A DNA stretch of 64,000 bases, from positions 5,631,565 through 5,695,564 of the forward strand of contig CAJNOP010000002.1 of NCBI GenBank assembly GCA_905250075.1. The letters are read 5' to 3'. Shown here one piece after another: positions 38,601 through 51,763 of the stretch; the first letter of the stretch is position 1; each line of letters starts with the position of its first letter. This DNA comes from Rotaria sp. Silwood1 (taxonomy: Eukaryota; Rotifera; Eurotatoria; Philodinida; Philodinidae). The notes beneath the pieces are model-generated. The model was given only the letters and a program-made list of their open reading frames with translations. It ran no database searches and was not told the origin of the DNA. The translations under genes were made by a program, and so were the position numbers.

Positions 38601-41600
38601 AATGCGAAAATAGTATAGCAGGCAATCTGAAAGATCCTCAAAAATTATAGAAGAGAAAATCAATGATGTTCATGACACTTGTCAGAATCTGCCACTATTA
38701 ATTGTTCGAATAGTTACAACAATCTGTTACATTGCGAAAAAAACAATCAGTCAAACTATGGCTGAATATTTTCTAATAAAGACATAAGAGAGGCCTTTGT
38801 CTAATAATTTCACAAAGAAAATTCATAAGATCGAGGTAAAACTATATTACTTTGATACTTATGTTGAAAAAAATATCAAAAGTCACAAGAATAAACATTA
38901 TGCAGCGTATTTTTTTTTAATGATTTCGAATAAAAGAAATACTTAAATCGTTTACATCGTATAAGAAATAATTACGCAAACTTTCCGTATGAACTTTTGG
39001 AACATATTGTAAATATGAAACTTATACATTCGAAATCTTTTTTACTTTTAACTACGCTTGATTGACAATAGGAATCTGTTGATACTCTTTTCGTAATTAA
39101 TCATATACACAAAGATGAATAAATCGAAAAATTCATCACTTTTTCTTATTACATACCAAAGCATCGAGATGATCACCAGGTGCCAAAAAAAGACGACCGT
39201 TTAATGATAAGCCATACGAAATACTCAAATCACTTTCTTTATATAAGAGTCTTTCTAAAATAAAAAATAAATTCTTTATAAAGATTGTAATCTTAATCAA
39301 ATAAATAAATTCTACCTCCTGTAGATTTGACTTCACATAATTTTAAATCATCAGGTTGATCAGAACGTAAACCCAGCTTATCAGCTGCCAATCGAATAAT
39401 TCTTGAAGCTGGAGTATCAACTCTCATCTTCATTGTTGTATACGTATGATCAGCACAATAAACTTTACAGATAACTATTTTTTTTCCAAAAAAAAGACAA
39501 AATTATAATCATTTTTTTTCTTGGAATTTTATCTAGTCAAAAATGAATAACCTTCATCCGATGGACGTATCATTTTTGGTTTATCAATACTATTTCGTTG
39601 TTTCCATGGTAGTTTACTTTTATGTGTTTCTTTAGATTCTCTATAATTAAAAACGGTTAAAAATAAACGAAAGAAAACAATTTTCAATAATTACGAATCA
39701 TTTTCCATAGTCGATTCAAGTAATTTTATTTCTTCTTTCAATTGAGGATAAACTTTAACATCTATACGAATTAAATGATGTAAATCCTATAATAAAATCT
39801 TAATTAGAATGATTTTTTTCTTATAGAAAACAAAACAGCAGAAATATTTACATTAAGAAAAACAGTTATTCTTGAATCTTCAAAAAAAGTTTCTTTTGAT
39901 GCACTATGCCATTCAAGAATAAATCTTATTACTTTAACTTTTTCTCGTAATGTTAAATCTGTATTTTCACCAACACGCTGTTGTGGTTTAGCTTTATATA
40001 TTGCAAGTAATGTTGCACATATTTGATTTGTTGGCATAAAAACAACATAAGTTGAAAGAAAATCATCAAGATTTGTATCACCTTCTTCATAATTAACACA
40101 AATATATGTTTCAAGTAAATATTCAAGTATTTTTTCAGCTGTACCAGACATAACAGAATATCTTTATATTCACAAAAAGAAATTAAAAAAAAAAAACAAA
40201 TTTGTTTATTATTTGAAAAAAAACTTCTCACTCATAAGAGACAACCCTTAGGAAAAGAATGGACTGGACGTAATAAAGAACTCCCCTTAATTAATTGATT
40301 TGTCGAAAAATTAAAATTTCAATTAGGAAAAAACAGCAATCTAAAGACGTTGATTTTTGCCGCTTTATAAAGTTTACGACCGATTTTTTCGATCTGGACA
40401 GAAGGACCAAATCGATAAGACAAAACGCACTTTTATACGTTAAAATCTGCGTTTTTTTACGTTTTCTAAAAATTTTTATGTTTGAAAAGAGAAGCAAATC
40501 TGTAGACGATAATGCTCTAAACTTGCTTTTTACAGCATAAATAATCATTGTTTTCAAAGTAAAATGCATGTTTGTTTTACGCGTAAAAATGAGCTCTTGT
40601 TTGACTAGATACCTTTGTCTTATCCTGCGAAATTTTATTTCACTCTTTCTTAAAACTATCCTAGTTGAAAGACTTTAAAGTGATAAATACCACAAATAGA
40701 ATCCTAGTAGAGATGTGTATAGTAAGCTTTTTTCGCACTGTATACCCTAACTGGGAAAAATTTGCTAACCTTTACCGTAGCTTCAGTGGTATAGTTGAGA
40801 AGTTTTATTTGTGGTATATTTACCAATCAAACTATTTTGAAGATTGAGCAGTTATGGACAATTGTTACTATTTTCAAAAAATCCTTTGATAATAAACTCT
40901 CGAACCATCGAACATTGTCAAATGGCTCATGACTGGATAGGGCAATGTGTAGCTAGTATCACAAAATAGAGTAACTCTGCACATATCTAACTAAAATATG
41001 CGTAGTTTTTAGGATTCCAAGATAGAAATCTCAGGAGACTACAGCTTACACTATTGTTGAGCATATAAAACTCTAGAAGCCATTTTTTTAAATCTGAAAA
41101 ATTATTTTAATTTTCTGAAAGACGTTTTTTTCTTAATTAGAAATTATGAAAACATATTAGACTCCATAGAAGAACTTCCTTAAAACTTTGTATGTCTCAA
41201 CATAGTAGAAGACTCAGGAACATTCTATTGCAAAGAGAGGTTTATTTATTTATTTTTTTTACATACTTATAACAAACTTGATATGTTCCATCAGTTGATT
41301 TAACATTAATTGGAACTTTATCAAGTATAAGAACATCTTTACCAAATTCTTTTAATTTGATTGTATTTGCTTCAACATCACGAAGTACACGGTTAAAATC
41401 ATCTTTATCAACACGTAAAAAATGTGTATTATCTTCATTTAAAACAATTGTTGCCGTTCTATTCAAGATAAAATAAATAAATAAAAATAAAAAGAATGAA
41501 TTAGATATTTATGTATAATTAATTATTATAACTATTACCTTGGAGAATTATTAACTAAACTTAATTTACCAAAATCATCACCTTCATGAAGTGTTCCAAC

Positions 41601-43571
41601 AATACCTTTACCATAAATAATACATTGAACTGAACCTTTTAATATTATGTACCATGAGCTGCCTTCATCACCTTGACTAAATACTAAAGTAGCAAAACAA
41701 TAAAAATCATTAAAAATATTTTTGCTTGTAGAAAAAAATTATATTTGATTATTTTCTTACAAACTTCGCCTTTAAATGGATGAGCTTCAAAAATTAATAC
41801 ACTAGCTAATTCACGTTTAACGAGTGATGATAAATGTGAAAGAGCTTTAATATGTAATAATTCATCATAGATTATTTCTAAATCATCAATTGTTCGTTCA
41901 TGAGGTCTAGAAAAATAAAATAACCATACAAAATACTTAAGTAAAATATATGCAATACGGTTTTCTCAATATCATTCGAAGCATTGCATCTGGTCCAACT
42001 TGTGCTAAAGTAAGAATAACATCATTTAATTGTTCTTCACATTCATTTTCTTCTGTGTTGCTTGGCCTTGTCAATGTTCCACTTTCATCACCAGAAAAAC
42101 GATAAAATAAATATTTATCTTTAAAATAATGTTCTTGTGATACTAATGAGTAAAACAAAAAATAAAAAGAATGCTATCTTTTATTCATTAGTACAAGAAA
42201 AAGAACAGTTTCGTACCATGTGCAATAGCTGCTTCTTCTAATAATGCTTGCCACATGCCGACTGCTTGACTTCGAGAATGAACTACTAAAAATGAATGGT
42301 AAATTATAATAATCATAAAATTGTAATTTTAACTGACGAGGACTTTGATGAATAAGCCAATCAACCATTTCAGAACCAACTAAACAACTACGGTGCATTT
42401 TAAGATGATATTTACGATCACGAATCATCTGTGAAGCTTTACTAAGTATACATGTTCTTAATACATATGCAGCATGTTGAATTCGAACTGATGCAGTCTA
42501 GAAAAAAAAAAACAAATAATAAAAACTTTTGTTTTTGTATAAAACATAATAGTTATTCTAAGTACAGGTGTAATTGGCAAAGCAGGATTTCGACCTAAAT
42601 AAATGATGAAAAAAACAAAATTACAAAATCAATTTGAATTTAATAATTAAATAAAAATCATATACAAACTTGGATCATCTTTTGTAAATTTCGAACTAAC
42701 AACTTGAGGAAGAAGTGATGGATCAAATTCAGAAGCACGCCGTTTTGGATCTAAACTCTTTTTTGTGTTTTATTTTTTCGTAATTTCAATATTTTATTTA
42801 TTACCTAATGTATTAGTTAATCGACTAAGACTAGTTATCACACCGTGCATGTATTGTTTATTACGCTAAATATTATATGTATAGACTAAATTACTTCATT
42901 CTCATTTAATTAAATTCATAGTTTTTACCTCCCATAATATTTTAAAATCTTTTTGTTCAACTCTTAAAAGCATTACTGATGATGATGTTATTACTGTAGC
43001 ATTTCGAGGTGCATCATATAAAATTGATTCGCCAAAAGCAGCACCTGCTTCTAATGTACAAATGAGTGTATGACCCTAATATGAACAAAAGAAAAAAAAA
43101 TTTTTATTTCTATACATTTAAATCAAAATATATTAACTTTGCCATTTTCTGCTGGAACACAAACATCAACACTACCACTGAGAATAGCAAACCAATTGGC
43201 ACCAAGATCACCCGTACGAAAGACTAATTACGGGAAAAGAATAAGTGTTTTATTTACAAAAAGAAAAGAGATTTTCTTACGTGTAACACCTTTTTCTAAA
43301 CTTTCAAAATAACTATAGTAACAAAGTTGTTGAATAAGTAACGGATGAAATTTTTCGAATGCTTTAACATCTTTCAATTTTGAAAATATTGTATCTAAGT
43401 CATCACTAGTGCGATCAGTTGGTCTAAATGAAAAAACAATCAAGAAAATTGAGTTCAAAATGTTTTTTCAATAAAAATATTTTACCGTTTGTCTAAGCAT
43501 TCCGTCCAATCCAATGATACAATAGGTGTTTGTAATTTATCAGCCAGTGGTGAACCACTTAATATTTTCAT
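35618..43571 (-). CDS. RAPGEF4: Epac, cAMP-activated Rap guanine exchange factor
   Basis: Exchange factor that loads GTP on Rap when cAMP binds. I trace 26 exons from ATG 43571 to TAG 35618, 1019 aa (human EPAC2 1011). Order: N-terminal WTECLDKR; cNBD-A (about 40-154, [15 protein letters not shown]); linker with RRASEF; DEP domain (from about 220, [20 protein letters not shown]); cNBD-B (about 348-508) with [18 protein letters not shown], the Epac-type Lys replacing Glu; REM (from about 509, [16 protein letters not shown]); RA-like region; CDC25 catalytic domain (from 758) with [30 protein letters not shown] and [12 protein letters not shown]. The tail LEPRQT mirrors vertebrate LEPRRP. With both cyclic-nucleotide domains it resembles EPAC2 rather than EPAC1. 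Exon 11 uses donor 41760, fixed by phase. Confidence 0.96.
37170..39156 (-). other. Epac intron 18 (2.0 kb)
   Basis: Separates the RA-like region from the catalytic domain. A less AT-rich block at about 37300-37790 contains open frames on the plus strand but no recognisable protein. It may be a repeat remnant. Confidence 0.45.
40162..41266 (-). other. Epac intron 13 with palindromes
   Basis: A 1.1-kb intron. 40422-40458 forms a hairpin (AAAACGCA...TTTTA / TTAAAA...TGCGTTTT), and 40575-40588 is a perfect 14-bp palindrome TTTTACGCGTAAAA. Overlapping open frames on both strands at 40291-40569 reflect this compositional symmetry. A MITE fragment is possible. Confidence 0.45.
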
Positions 43572-46500
43572 TTCTTATGTATCATTTTTAATTTTATGTA
43601 TACACATATATGCACGCTTGGCATTTTCGGTTGAAAAAAGACAGCTTCAGGTCAATTCATCTAAAAGCAAGCATAAAACATGCAAACCTGGCATGAACAT
43701 TTCTTTTGATTTCTTTTTTTTCTAGTTCTCTCTCTCTCCCCCGTTTTTCTTCTATAAAAAAACGCTTGTTCTTCTATCATTTAATAATAATGGAGAAGAC
43801 GAATAACAACGACGATGTCAAGCTCAAAAAGGAGCCGAAGAGAAAATATGATTAGATTTGTCGTAAAGAAAAACTTGACATATTGGCAGGCAACACAAAG
43901 ACCAAATGCAATATAATAAATTTCAACATAGTATCATATCTCAATTAATGTTCTTTGTTGCCTTTTAATTTGTTCAAGTTAAAAAATGACCATAACTGAA
44001 TAATAGAGAAGTTCTCATATATATGTAAGAATCATTTTGCAATTTTTTTGACAATCATCTGAGAAAAAAGACGAAGCAAATAGTCGAGGCAGAAAAGTGA
44101 CAATCCCTGATGAGTTCGTTCATGAACGTCAAATCTTTATTTTTTCTTCTTTTTTTCTTGCTCCGCCCTTTTGTTCTCTTTAGTTGCATTGGTATTACTG
44201 CTATTCATTCCGCTCACTGCATCTTGAAATCAAAAAGGTCTACTACTAATAGTAATCAAGCCTAGAAAAAAAAGAAAGAAAGAAGTAATTTCAGTCTCTT
44301 GCCTCTTATTTTACTGTCTTTATCTTACTATTTCTCTTTTATAAGTGAAATGCTACTTTTTGTCTCTGTATTGTCTTTTTTTTCCGAACTCATTAATATC
44401 GATGAACTTTACTAGAGATATTTACTATGAGTTCCATTATAGTTATTCTTTCAAGAACAACTTATGCTTCATTGCATGTCACCCAGAGACAGAAAATTAT
44501 ATATATATATGATGTGATGGAGCAACTTTTTCCTCTTTTTTCCTTTTCTTTTTTATTGTTAAAGAAAAAAAATGAATGAAATCAGCACAATTAAGGTTGT
44601 TCATCATACATGTAGAGATGAAATAACATATTTTGTTATTTGAGAAAGATTGTTAGTTAGTCAGTTTCTGTATTATGATTTTAAAAACCTACCGTATGTT
44701 CATTACATCGTCAGAATGTAAAAGAATGATGCAAAAGGAATAAGACATGTCGTTAAGCCGGAAGGAAATGGTGAACGGCGGAAAGGGATTTTTCTGCGTC
44801 TACTGGTATTCCTATGTGGTGCAAGTCATGATTCTCGATAACAAATAAACTAAACGGACTTTTACGTATAATAAAAAATGACAACAGCAAGAAACAACAA
44901 CAAAAAAAAAAGAAAAGAAATAGCCGAGCAATTATTATTCATGCTATGAATGAAAGAAAACTTACCATCTTTCTTTAGCATAAAAAATTTTTTTTTTATA
45001 AGACATATATAAAAGAAAAAAAAGAAATTATCACACACTTAAAAGCACTATATTTGAAAATGATCGTTGTTGTTTCTCATATAGAAGATTTATTTGACAA
45101 AATAGCCTGCATGACTATAATTCAACGTTGTCATTTGCTTGAATAAACTTCCTCTTTTTTTGCAGAAAAATAATTCTGACAACTTAATCTTGTTGTTGAT
45201 GGAATTTAACACTCTTATAATATATAAATTTATATTCTTATTAGCTCAATTGTCACGTTGTCAATAGTAGCTTAGCTTTTGCATTGATAAGCAGAAAGTC
45301 AAGTTAACAAGGAAAAGAACCTACCAAAAAAAAAAGAATCTCATTCATATATAGTGAGTATCTTATCTTAAATTGACGATATTGAAATAGAAAACAATCG
45401 TTGAGCAAAATAATTTGAAAAAAGTCTATTTTATGAGAAAAACAAAAAATAAATTTGAACTTAACAATTAACATCATTTATGTCATTAGGTCAATATCAA
45501 TTTATAAAGAATTAAGATAATAACTCATTATATAAATATTTCATCTGAATAAAACCTATTCACATTAATATACGACTTTTATCAATATGACTTTGCAAGT
45601 TGGTCTTTAATAAATAGATAATATTATATATTAAATCTACACATTATCAATTATATTAAATTCATTATTTAGACATGAAATATGATGATTATAATGAGTT
45701 GTTTTTTGCTAAGAACTATTATTAGAATGTTCTACCTAATCAATTAGTAGTCAATCTCGACATATTTTTTTGTGTAAGTATCTTTTTTTTTATTACTATT
45801 CAATCAAATGACAAGAATGCGTAGCACATATAGAGAAATGTATTAAATTATCGCCTTCTTTTCTGGAACTCTTGAAAAAAGAAAAATGTTACAGAGTTAA
45901 CAGTTATTGATATTCGAAAGTAAGTTATATATTGCGTTAAAATATCCTTATTATTATGAATAATGTATGTTACTTCGCTAGAAATTATAATTTATGTTTG
46001 ACTGATATATATGTACTAATTATGTCGGCAGATAACTAAAATAAACGAATGTTTTACTCTATATAATTGATTGAGTTCAGATTGATAATGATCCTCTCCC
46101 AGAGTTATACGATGTGAGAAAATCATAAGAAAGACTAAACATTAACAAATAAAAACAAACAAGCAAAGTACTCAGACATGTTTATCAAAGAGACAGAAGA
46201 ACATGATAAATAAATAAATGACATTGAGATATGTTTGCATACAAAAATAAATAAAGAAGTCGAACTGTATTCAGTAATCAACTTAAATTATTTATACTAT
46301 AACATAAATGAAATTCAAACTTTAAATCGTTAAAAATAATGTCTTATGGTGAACGATGATTACTTATATTGTTACTGTTTTCTAATGACTTGTTTTTTTT
46401 ACTGAAAAACTTATCGGTTAAATAAAACGATCGCTCAACAAAAATCAACATGAAATATTAAATGTCAATCGAAGTTTCGATAATTTTAAGCTAATTATTT

Positions 46501-49302
46501 CGATAAGAAAAATATAGAACTTATTATTTATCATAGACTTTTTTTTTTTATTAAGCTTTATACTTTATTTGAATACGTATTAGCAACGAAAACATTTCTA
46601 GCAAACTGAAAATCATAAATAGAAAAGAATGATAATCTGACAGCATTGCTGAAAAGCTAGCATGTTATGTTATTTTATTAAAACTGACATTTATGAAACA
46701 TTTTCATAAATAGGATTAAGACAAATTCTGCTCTCTCGAGAAAACAAACAATCACAATCTACGTTGGACATCGTTCTTATTTATGTTATTTAAAAATGAA
46801 AAAACAAATTATTGTATGTAATTGATAAGATAATTTCTTGTGTTTAATTTTTCCAGAAGTGTTTTCTAGCATTCTTTCATATTTTATCACGAACACATTA
46901 TTAACTGATAGGCAACAAAAAATGTACATATATTATTAAAATTTTTCAAACAAATATAATCATCTGTTAGATAGTAAGATGAATAGTCTTTTTTTAAGGA
47001 AATAATTATATTAATATATTTTTTTCGAATCTTATAAATTAATAAGTTTTATCCTATTATGAGATTCAATACACTTGAGAACTTGGATTGTTTTGATTAG
47101 ACCGAATTATAGTGTATTGATTTCGATATATGAATTATTATAGTTGATGACAATGTTGCAAGTATGGTATTCTACAAAATATATTATTCTGTAGACTTTT
47201 ATGCCACATTTTTTACTTTAAACGATGCTTTTTCAGCAGATATTCTCTCAAATGCTTTCAAGAATAACGAAAATTTAGATTCAAGATGAGTAGTAATGCA
47301 TGTGTTATCAAAAAGAAAAAAAGAATATTCAAGAGTATTGTAAAGAAATTAACAATCGCACAAGTTTTTCTTGTCTTAATAGTGATAATTGTTGATTGCA
47401 GTATTTTCTGTTGAAAAAAACATCACGTTTGTGTTGATCTAAAGTACAAAACAAAGATATCAAATGATTGATTGCCATAAATGTATCTAATCCTTTGTTT
47501 CTTATTTCGCAATACTCACAAATTTAAACTTTACGTATCTTTACCAAGTATTGAAAAAATAGTAGAAGCTGTCGAAAGAAAATTCGTACAGTTAAAGTAT
47601 TGAAGGTCAAGAACACTTTTTGTTTTCTCCCATCGTATTTGAAAGTTTTTCGTATGTTTTATTATAAAAAAAAGACTTTATATTCTTCCAAAAAAGTCAC
47701 TACACCACTCTCCCATGTATTGTTTGCCTTCGGCTAGTCCCCATTATGCCCTATTTACAGTAATGTGTGTTTTCAAAAACAAGCAATCAATTAGTTAGAA
47801 ACCTTCGTTTCAGAAATTACGATGCATATACATATTAGGAAAAAAACCGATGTCATCCCAATATAAATGTTGATACTTTTGTGTACAGAGATTCATCATT
47901 AATATAACATAAAGAAAAAGTATAGAAACATCGAGATAATACTTGCTGTACTATGGTATAATGCAATTTACTTTCTAATATATCAACTGTCATGCAATGT
48001 TAATACAACCCTTTCCAAGCTATTTTGTTGTTTCATTATCTGCATCTTTATAGAAGAATAAAATATTTTCTGATGTCAGAATAACGAAAAATCTCGTTAT
48101 TTTTATTGTTTTCAGGTAATTAATGAACTCGACGATTGTTGCCAGCTATCGGACGACTATACTTTGCATAGATCTTAAGACAATAATAAAAAATATAATA
48201 TACATGATATTGAAATAAATATCAATTCAGCGAGAAAAACTCTTGGCAATATTGTTCTTTACAATTAGATATCGGTGAAAAAAAAACATTATTTCATAGA
48301 ATAAGAAATTAGTTTCAAAATGGATGATAAATGGGTGCTTCAGATGAATTAATAAACGATCAAACTATATTATATGACAAATAGAACTGCGAAAAATCAA
48401 AACGTTTATTTTTGACTTTAGTTTTAGCATACTTTTGCTTTTTTGTTCAACACATTTGTTATTATGACTAATATCAAATTCAAAGTCTCGGTCAGTGCTT
48501 AACAATGGAAATTGATTTTTAATAAATTCATTGGAGTTTATATTCATGAGTAGAATTGTATCTTACATATAGGAAACAAAACAAAACTCGTTCAACAGAA
48601 TTTTAGTATTTCATTTTTTGTCCAATATTGTTAATCAATAAAAGTCTTAAAACATTTTTTTTCGTAAACTATACCAGATTGGTAGAAGTATTTTGATTTG
48701 TATGCGCCATTTGTTGTAACATATATTGCAATAAAATAATTTCCTCATCAATTAGATTGTCCTTAGATCGAATAAATTCAAATAAAAATCAAAATAATTG
48801 TGATAGAAAAAGATTGTCTTTGACAATATTTTTTAATTGTATCTGACAATTTTTTTTGTCCCACACGTATTCATTTATACCTTGTTCTAGTTTTCTTGTC
48901 TAACAAAATGTCACGTATAATAACTAAAGAAGAACAAATTCACTTATATTATTTGTTTGACAGTTTTATAAGATTTGTCTCATGGAAAATATCTAAATTC
49001 ATTTATATATTACACTTTAATTCAATTTTTTTTAATAATGAAAAAAAATACAATTATTCAAAAAGAAAATTTTTTATTCTTAGCGCTTGCTAGATGCATT
49101 GTAATTTTAAGAACGAAAATTGAAATTTGATTCCTATAATTTTGATTCGAACATTATAGAAGAGAATCATTTATTGATTTTTGAATTAGAAACGAAAATT
49201 AAAAACTAAATTCAATCTCTATTGTAAATCTCATTGAAAGAAAAGTATTAATATTTGTAATGAGAAAAAAAGAAAACAAAATAAAATCTTTTATTTAATT
49301 GA
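43572..49302. other. 5.7-kb gene-free stretch
   Basis: Between the Epac start and the small-peptide promoter. The first 1.5 kb is a little less AT-rich and carries T/C runs. The rest is strongly AT-rich. No exon with recognisable protein, RNA gene, terminal repeats or long tandem array was found. Short frames at 48365-49093 look random. Confidence 0.5.
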
Positions 49303-49310
49303 TATATAAA
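49303..49310 (+). promoter_or_regulatory. TATA box of small secreted peptide gene
   Basis: TATATAAA about 75 bp before the start codon. A start site about 30 bp on would give a leader of roughly 50 nt. The position is consistent with a strong, simple promoter. Confidence 0.5.
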
Positions 49311-49384
49311 TACGAATATAAATTGTATTCAACAATTGCATTCATCATTAGATTGTCGAGTATTTTTCTATTTGAAAGACAACA

Positions 49385-49639
49385 ATGAAGTTTATTTTCG
49401 CCATTATTTCTTTAATTTGTCTTGTGTTGGCACATAAATCATTGGCTGTACCTGTCGATGTTGAACTCAATTCCGTTCAATTAGGTGAACCCCGCTTCAT
49501 TTTGCCCACTTTGAATTGTGTTATCAAATGTGTTTCACCAGTTGGCGAAGAGAGCAACGAGAGTCAAGTTCAAACGCGTGGCTTAATTTCCAACTATACT
49601 GATTTGTTTAAATGTTTGGAAGAATGTGGTAAAAACTAA
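49385..49639 (+). CDS. small secreted CxxxC-CxxxC peptide
   Basis: 84 aa in one exon. Residues 1-21 are a clear signal peptide (FIFAIISLICLVLAHKSLA, cleavage likely before VPVD). The mature part has just four cysteines, Cys45, Cys49, Cys77 and Cys81, in the pattern CxxxC-x27-CxxxC (NCVIKC and KCLEEC). Two helices tied by C45-C81 and C49-C77 would give a helical hairpin as in plant alpha-hairpinin antimicrobial peptides; some animal peptides share the pattern by convergence. Gene support: ATG context, TATA box at -75, poly(A) signal AATAAA at 49688-49693, and codon usage less AT-biased than the flanks. I do not recognise a family. Function is unknown; defence or signalling are guesses. Confidence 0.75.
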   Translation: MKFIFAIISLICLVLAHKSLAVPVDVELNSVQLGEPRFILPTLNCVIKCVSPVGEESNESQVQTRGLISNYTDLFKCLEECGKN

Positions 49640-49687
49640 AGAAAATGAAATTATTTTGTCTAATCGATTAAACTTGTCATCGTCATA

Positions 49688-49693
49688 AATAAA
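49688..49693 (+). terminator. poly(A) signal of small secreted peptide gene
   Basis: AATAAA 49 bp after the stop codon, with further AAATAAAC just after. The spacing suits a short 3' UTR. Confidence 0.45.
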
Positions 49694-51763
49694 AAGGAAA
49701 AAATAAACAAAATACATTAAAACACAAGAAATAATAGAATTCTTTTTCTTTTTCCATTCAGTGCCAATACAACCTGATCGCTTACTGGTAATAATAGATT
49801 GCCTTTGCCTGTTAGTTTTTCATGCATCTATGCAACATATCTGCATCTGTCATAAGATATATCCGGTCTAATATTTTCGCCTTATAGTAATTCTATACAT
49901 TGCTATGCTAGATTTAAGAATGTTCTTAATTACTTGGAAAAAAAGAATGTTAACACGACAGAGTCGTTTGTTTTCTCGTACGTCTTTCTATATTTTGATA
50001 TTGTTCTTCAAAAATATCAAGTATTACAAGTATTTGTTTTTCTTGCTTAACTATATTACACAGATCCTTTTTATTAATATAACACTAAAAAGTAATATTT
50101 TGCAGTCTATAAAAATCTCTCGGAAGATGTGTGAAATTTTCGAAAACAAAGATAAATATGGAATTGAAAAATGCATATATAGATAAGATTGTAACTTAAT
50201 CAAAATGCAAAAAAAATTAGTTACTTTTAAAAAAAAAAGGTGAATAGTTCATGCCTAGTTTTTATTTTCTATCAGATGTTGATTTCTTATAAAAATTAAA
50301 TTAATAAGAAGTTACTAAATACAGTTGCTCCTATAATTTTGTTCTTGTATTCTTATAACATGTATACATATTTAATAGAAGTGCTAATCAGACAGATAAT
50401 ATTTAATTCTTTAACATAATAATTCTTAATAGAAATTATCAATATGATACTCATTACAATGAATAATTATTTTTAATTTACAAGTTGTTTTATTTATATA
50501 TACTGACATATTCCATAAAAAGAAGAATACTCTTTAGTAAAAAAAAAATATTTAATAATTAAACATCAGATATAGGAATATATTCTAGTCACTGAGAAAA
50601 GATAATATCTATTTAAATTATTCATTTCAAGTAAAAAGAAAAAGAATGTTGAGATTATATTTAACGCATGAAAAAATTCTTGTTTCTTTTTGTTTTTTAT
50701 TTAAAAAAAAACTTTCTTTCAGTTCATTTTATCTTATAAATATGTATGCTAGATAGTTTCTCTTTATTTATAAACTTGATTGTTCCCGAGTACTTTTTCC
50801 GGTATATTTATGAAATTAATTTGATTTATCATCAAAGGGAATGAAAGTTTCTTTCAACATTAACAGCTAAGATCATTAGAATCTATTATACATCGATATT
50901 TTTATATTTCATTTTGTTTTGTCTCGAAATTATTTTCTATTATTCTTTATATGATGAGTTTATTGCTCAAGAGTATTTGGTGTTACTATTTTGACGAATC
51001 ATTATATGCATATCTAACAACTGTCATCATTGGTGGTATCTATTGAGATAATCATATAGTAATTTTCAAGTGAAATGACGAAAACAGAACAAAGAAAATA
51101 ATAATTCATGTTTCAATGTCTAACGATCAATTCGTCACAATAGTGATAATAATGATGATAAGAAAAAGCGAATTTCAATAGATAGGATATATCCTAAAAT
51201 TAAAAAAAAATAATTTTTCTATAAATATTTTGTTACTTGAAGTTTTAATTGAACTACAGGCAGCAGTGTCTTAAATTGTCTTCTTCAAACAAATGTAGAT
51301 TCTTTCTTTGTACCTATTATTATTAATAATAGAGAGGTACTTTGGATGGTTGTCATCACTTGAGAATCTGTTTTTTTTTTGTGCTGTATATGTTTCATAT
51401 CAATGGGCTATTAGAAGATGCTGTCACTCGTAATTGATTTTGTTTCCTGTTCAGAAAGAATCACAAGCTGTTTCCTCTTTTTTTTCTTTGATTGATCATA
51501 TGCACTGTGCACCCTCATTATTACCAAAAACGGACCTCTAATGCTTGTCGGTTGATGTCTCATACTTTATGACGGCAAAAAAAAACCAGAGAATTGGAAA
51601 AAAATAGAACACGACAGAAACAGAGAAATGGGAAAGAGAGAGAGAGAGAGAAAAGAAGATAGACAAGAAAAAAAAGATTTATATTGAGAACTAATATTAT
51701 TTACAATTTTAAAATTCATTGGATGAACACGACAAGAACTCTTATCTTGATATTACTTCACTA
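49694..51763. other. spacer upstream of GPCR
   Basis: About 2 kb of AT-rich DNA. A (GA)n tract lies at about 51635-51651 just before the receptor gene. No gene is supported, though a 5' exon of the GPCR could hide here. Confidence 0.45.
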
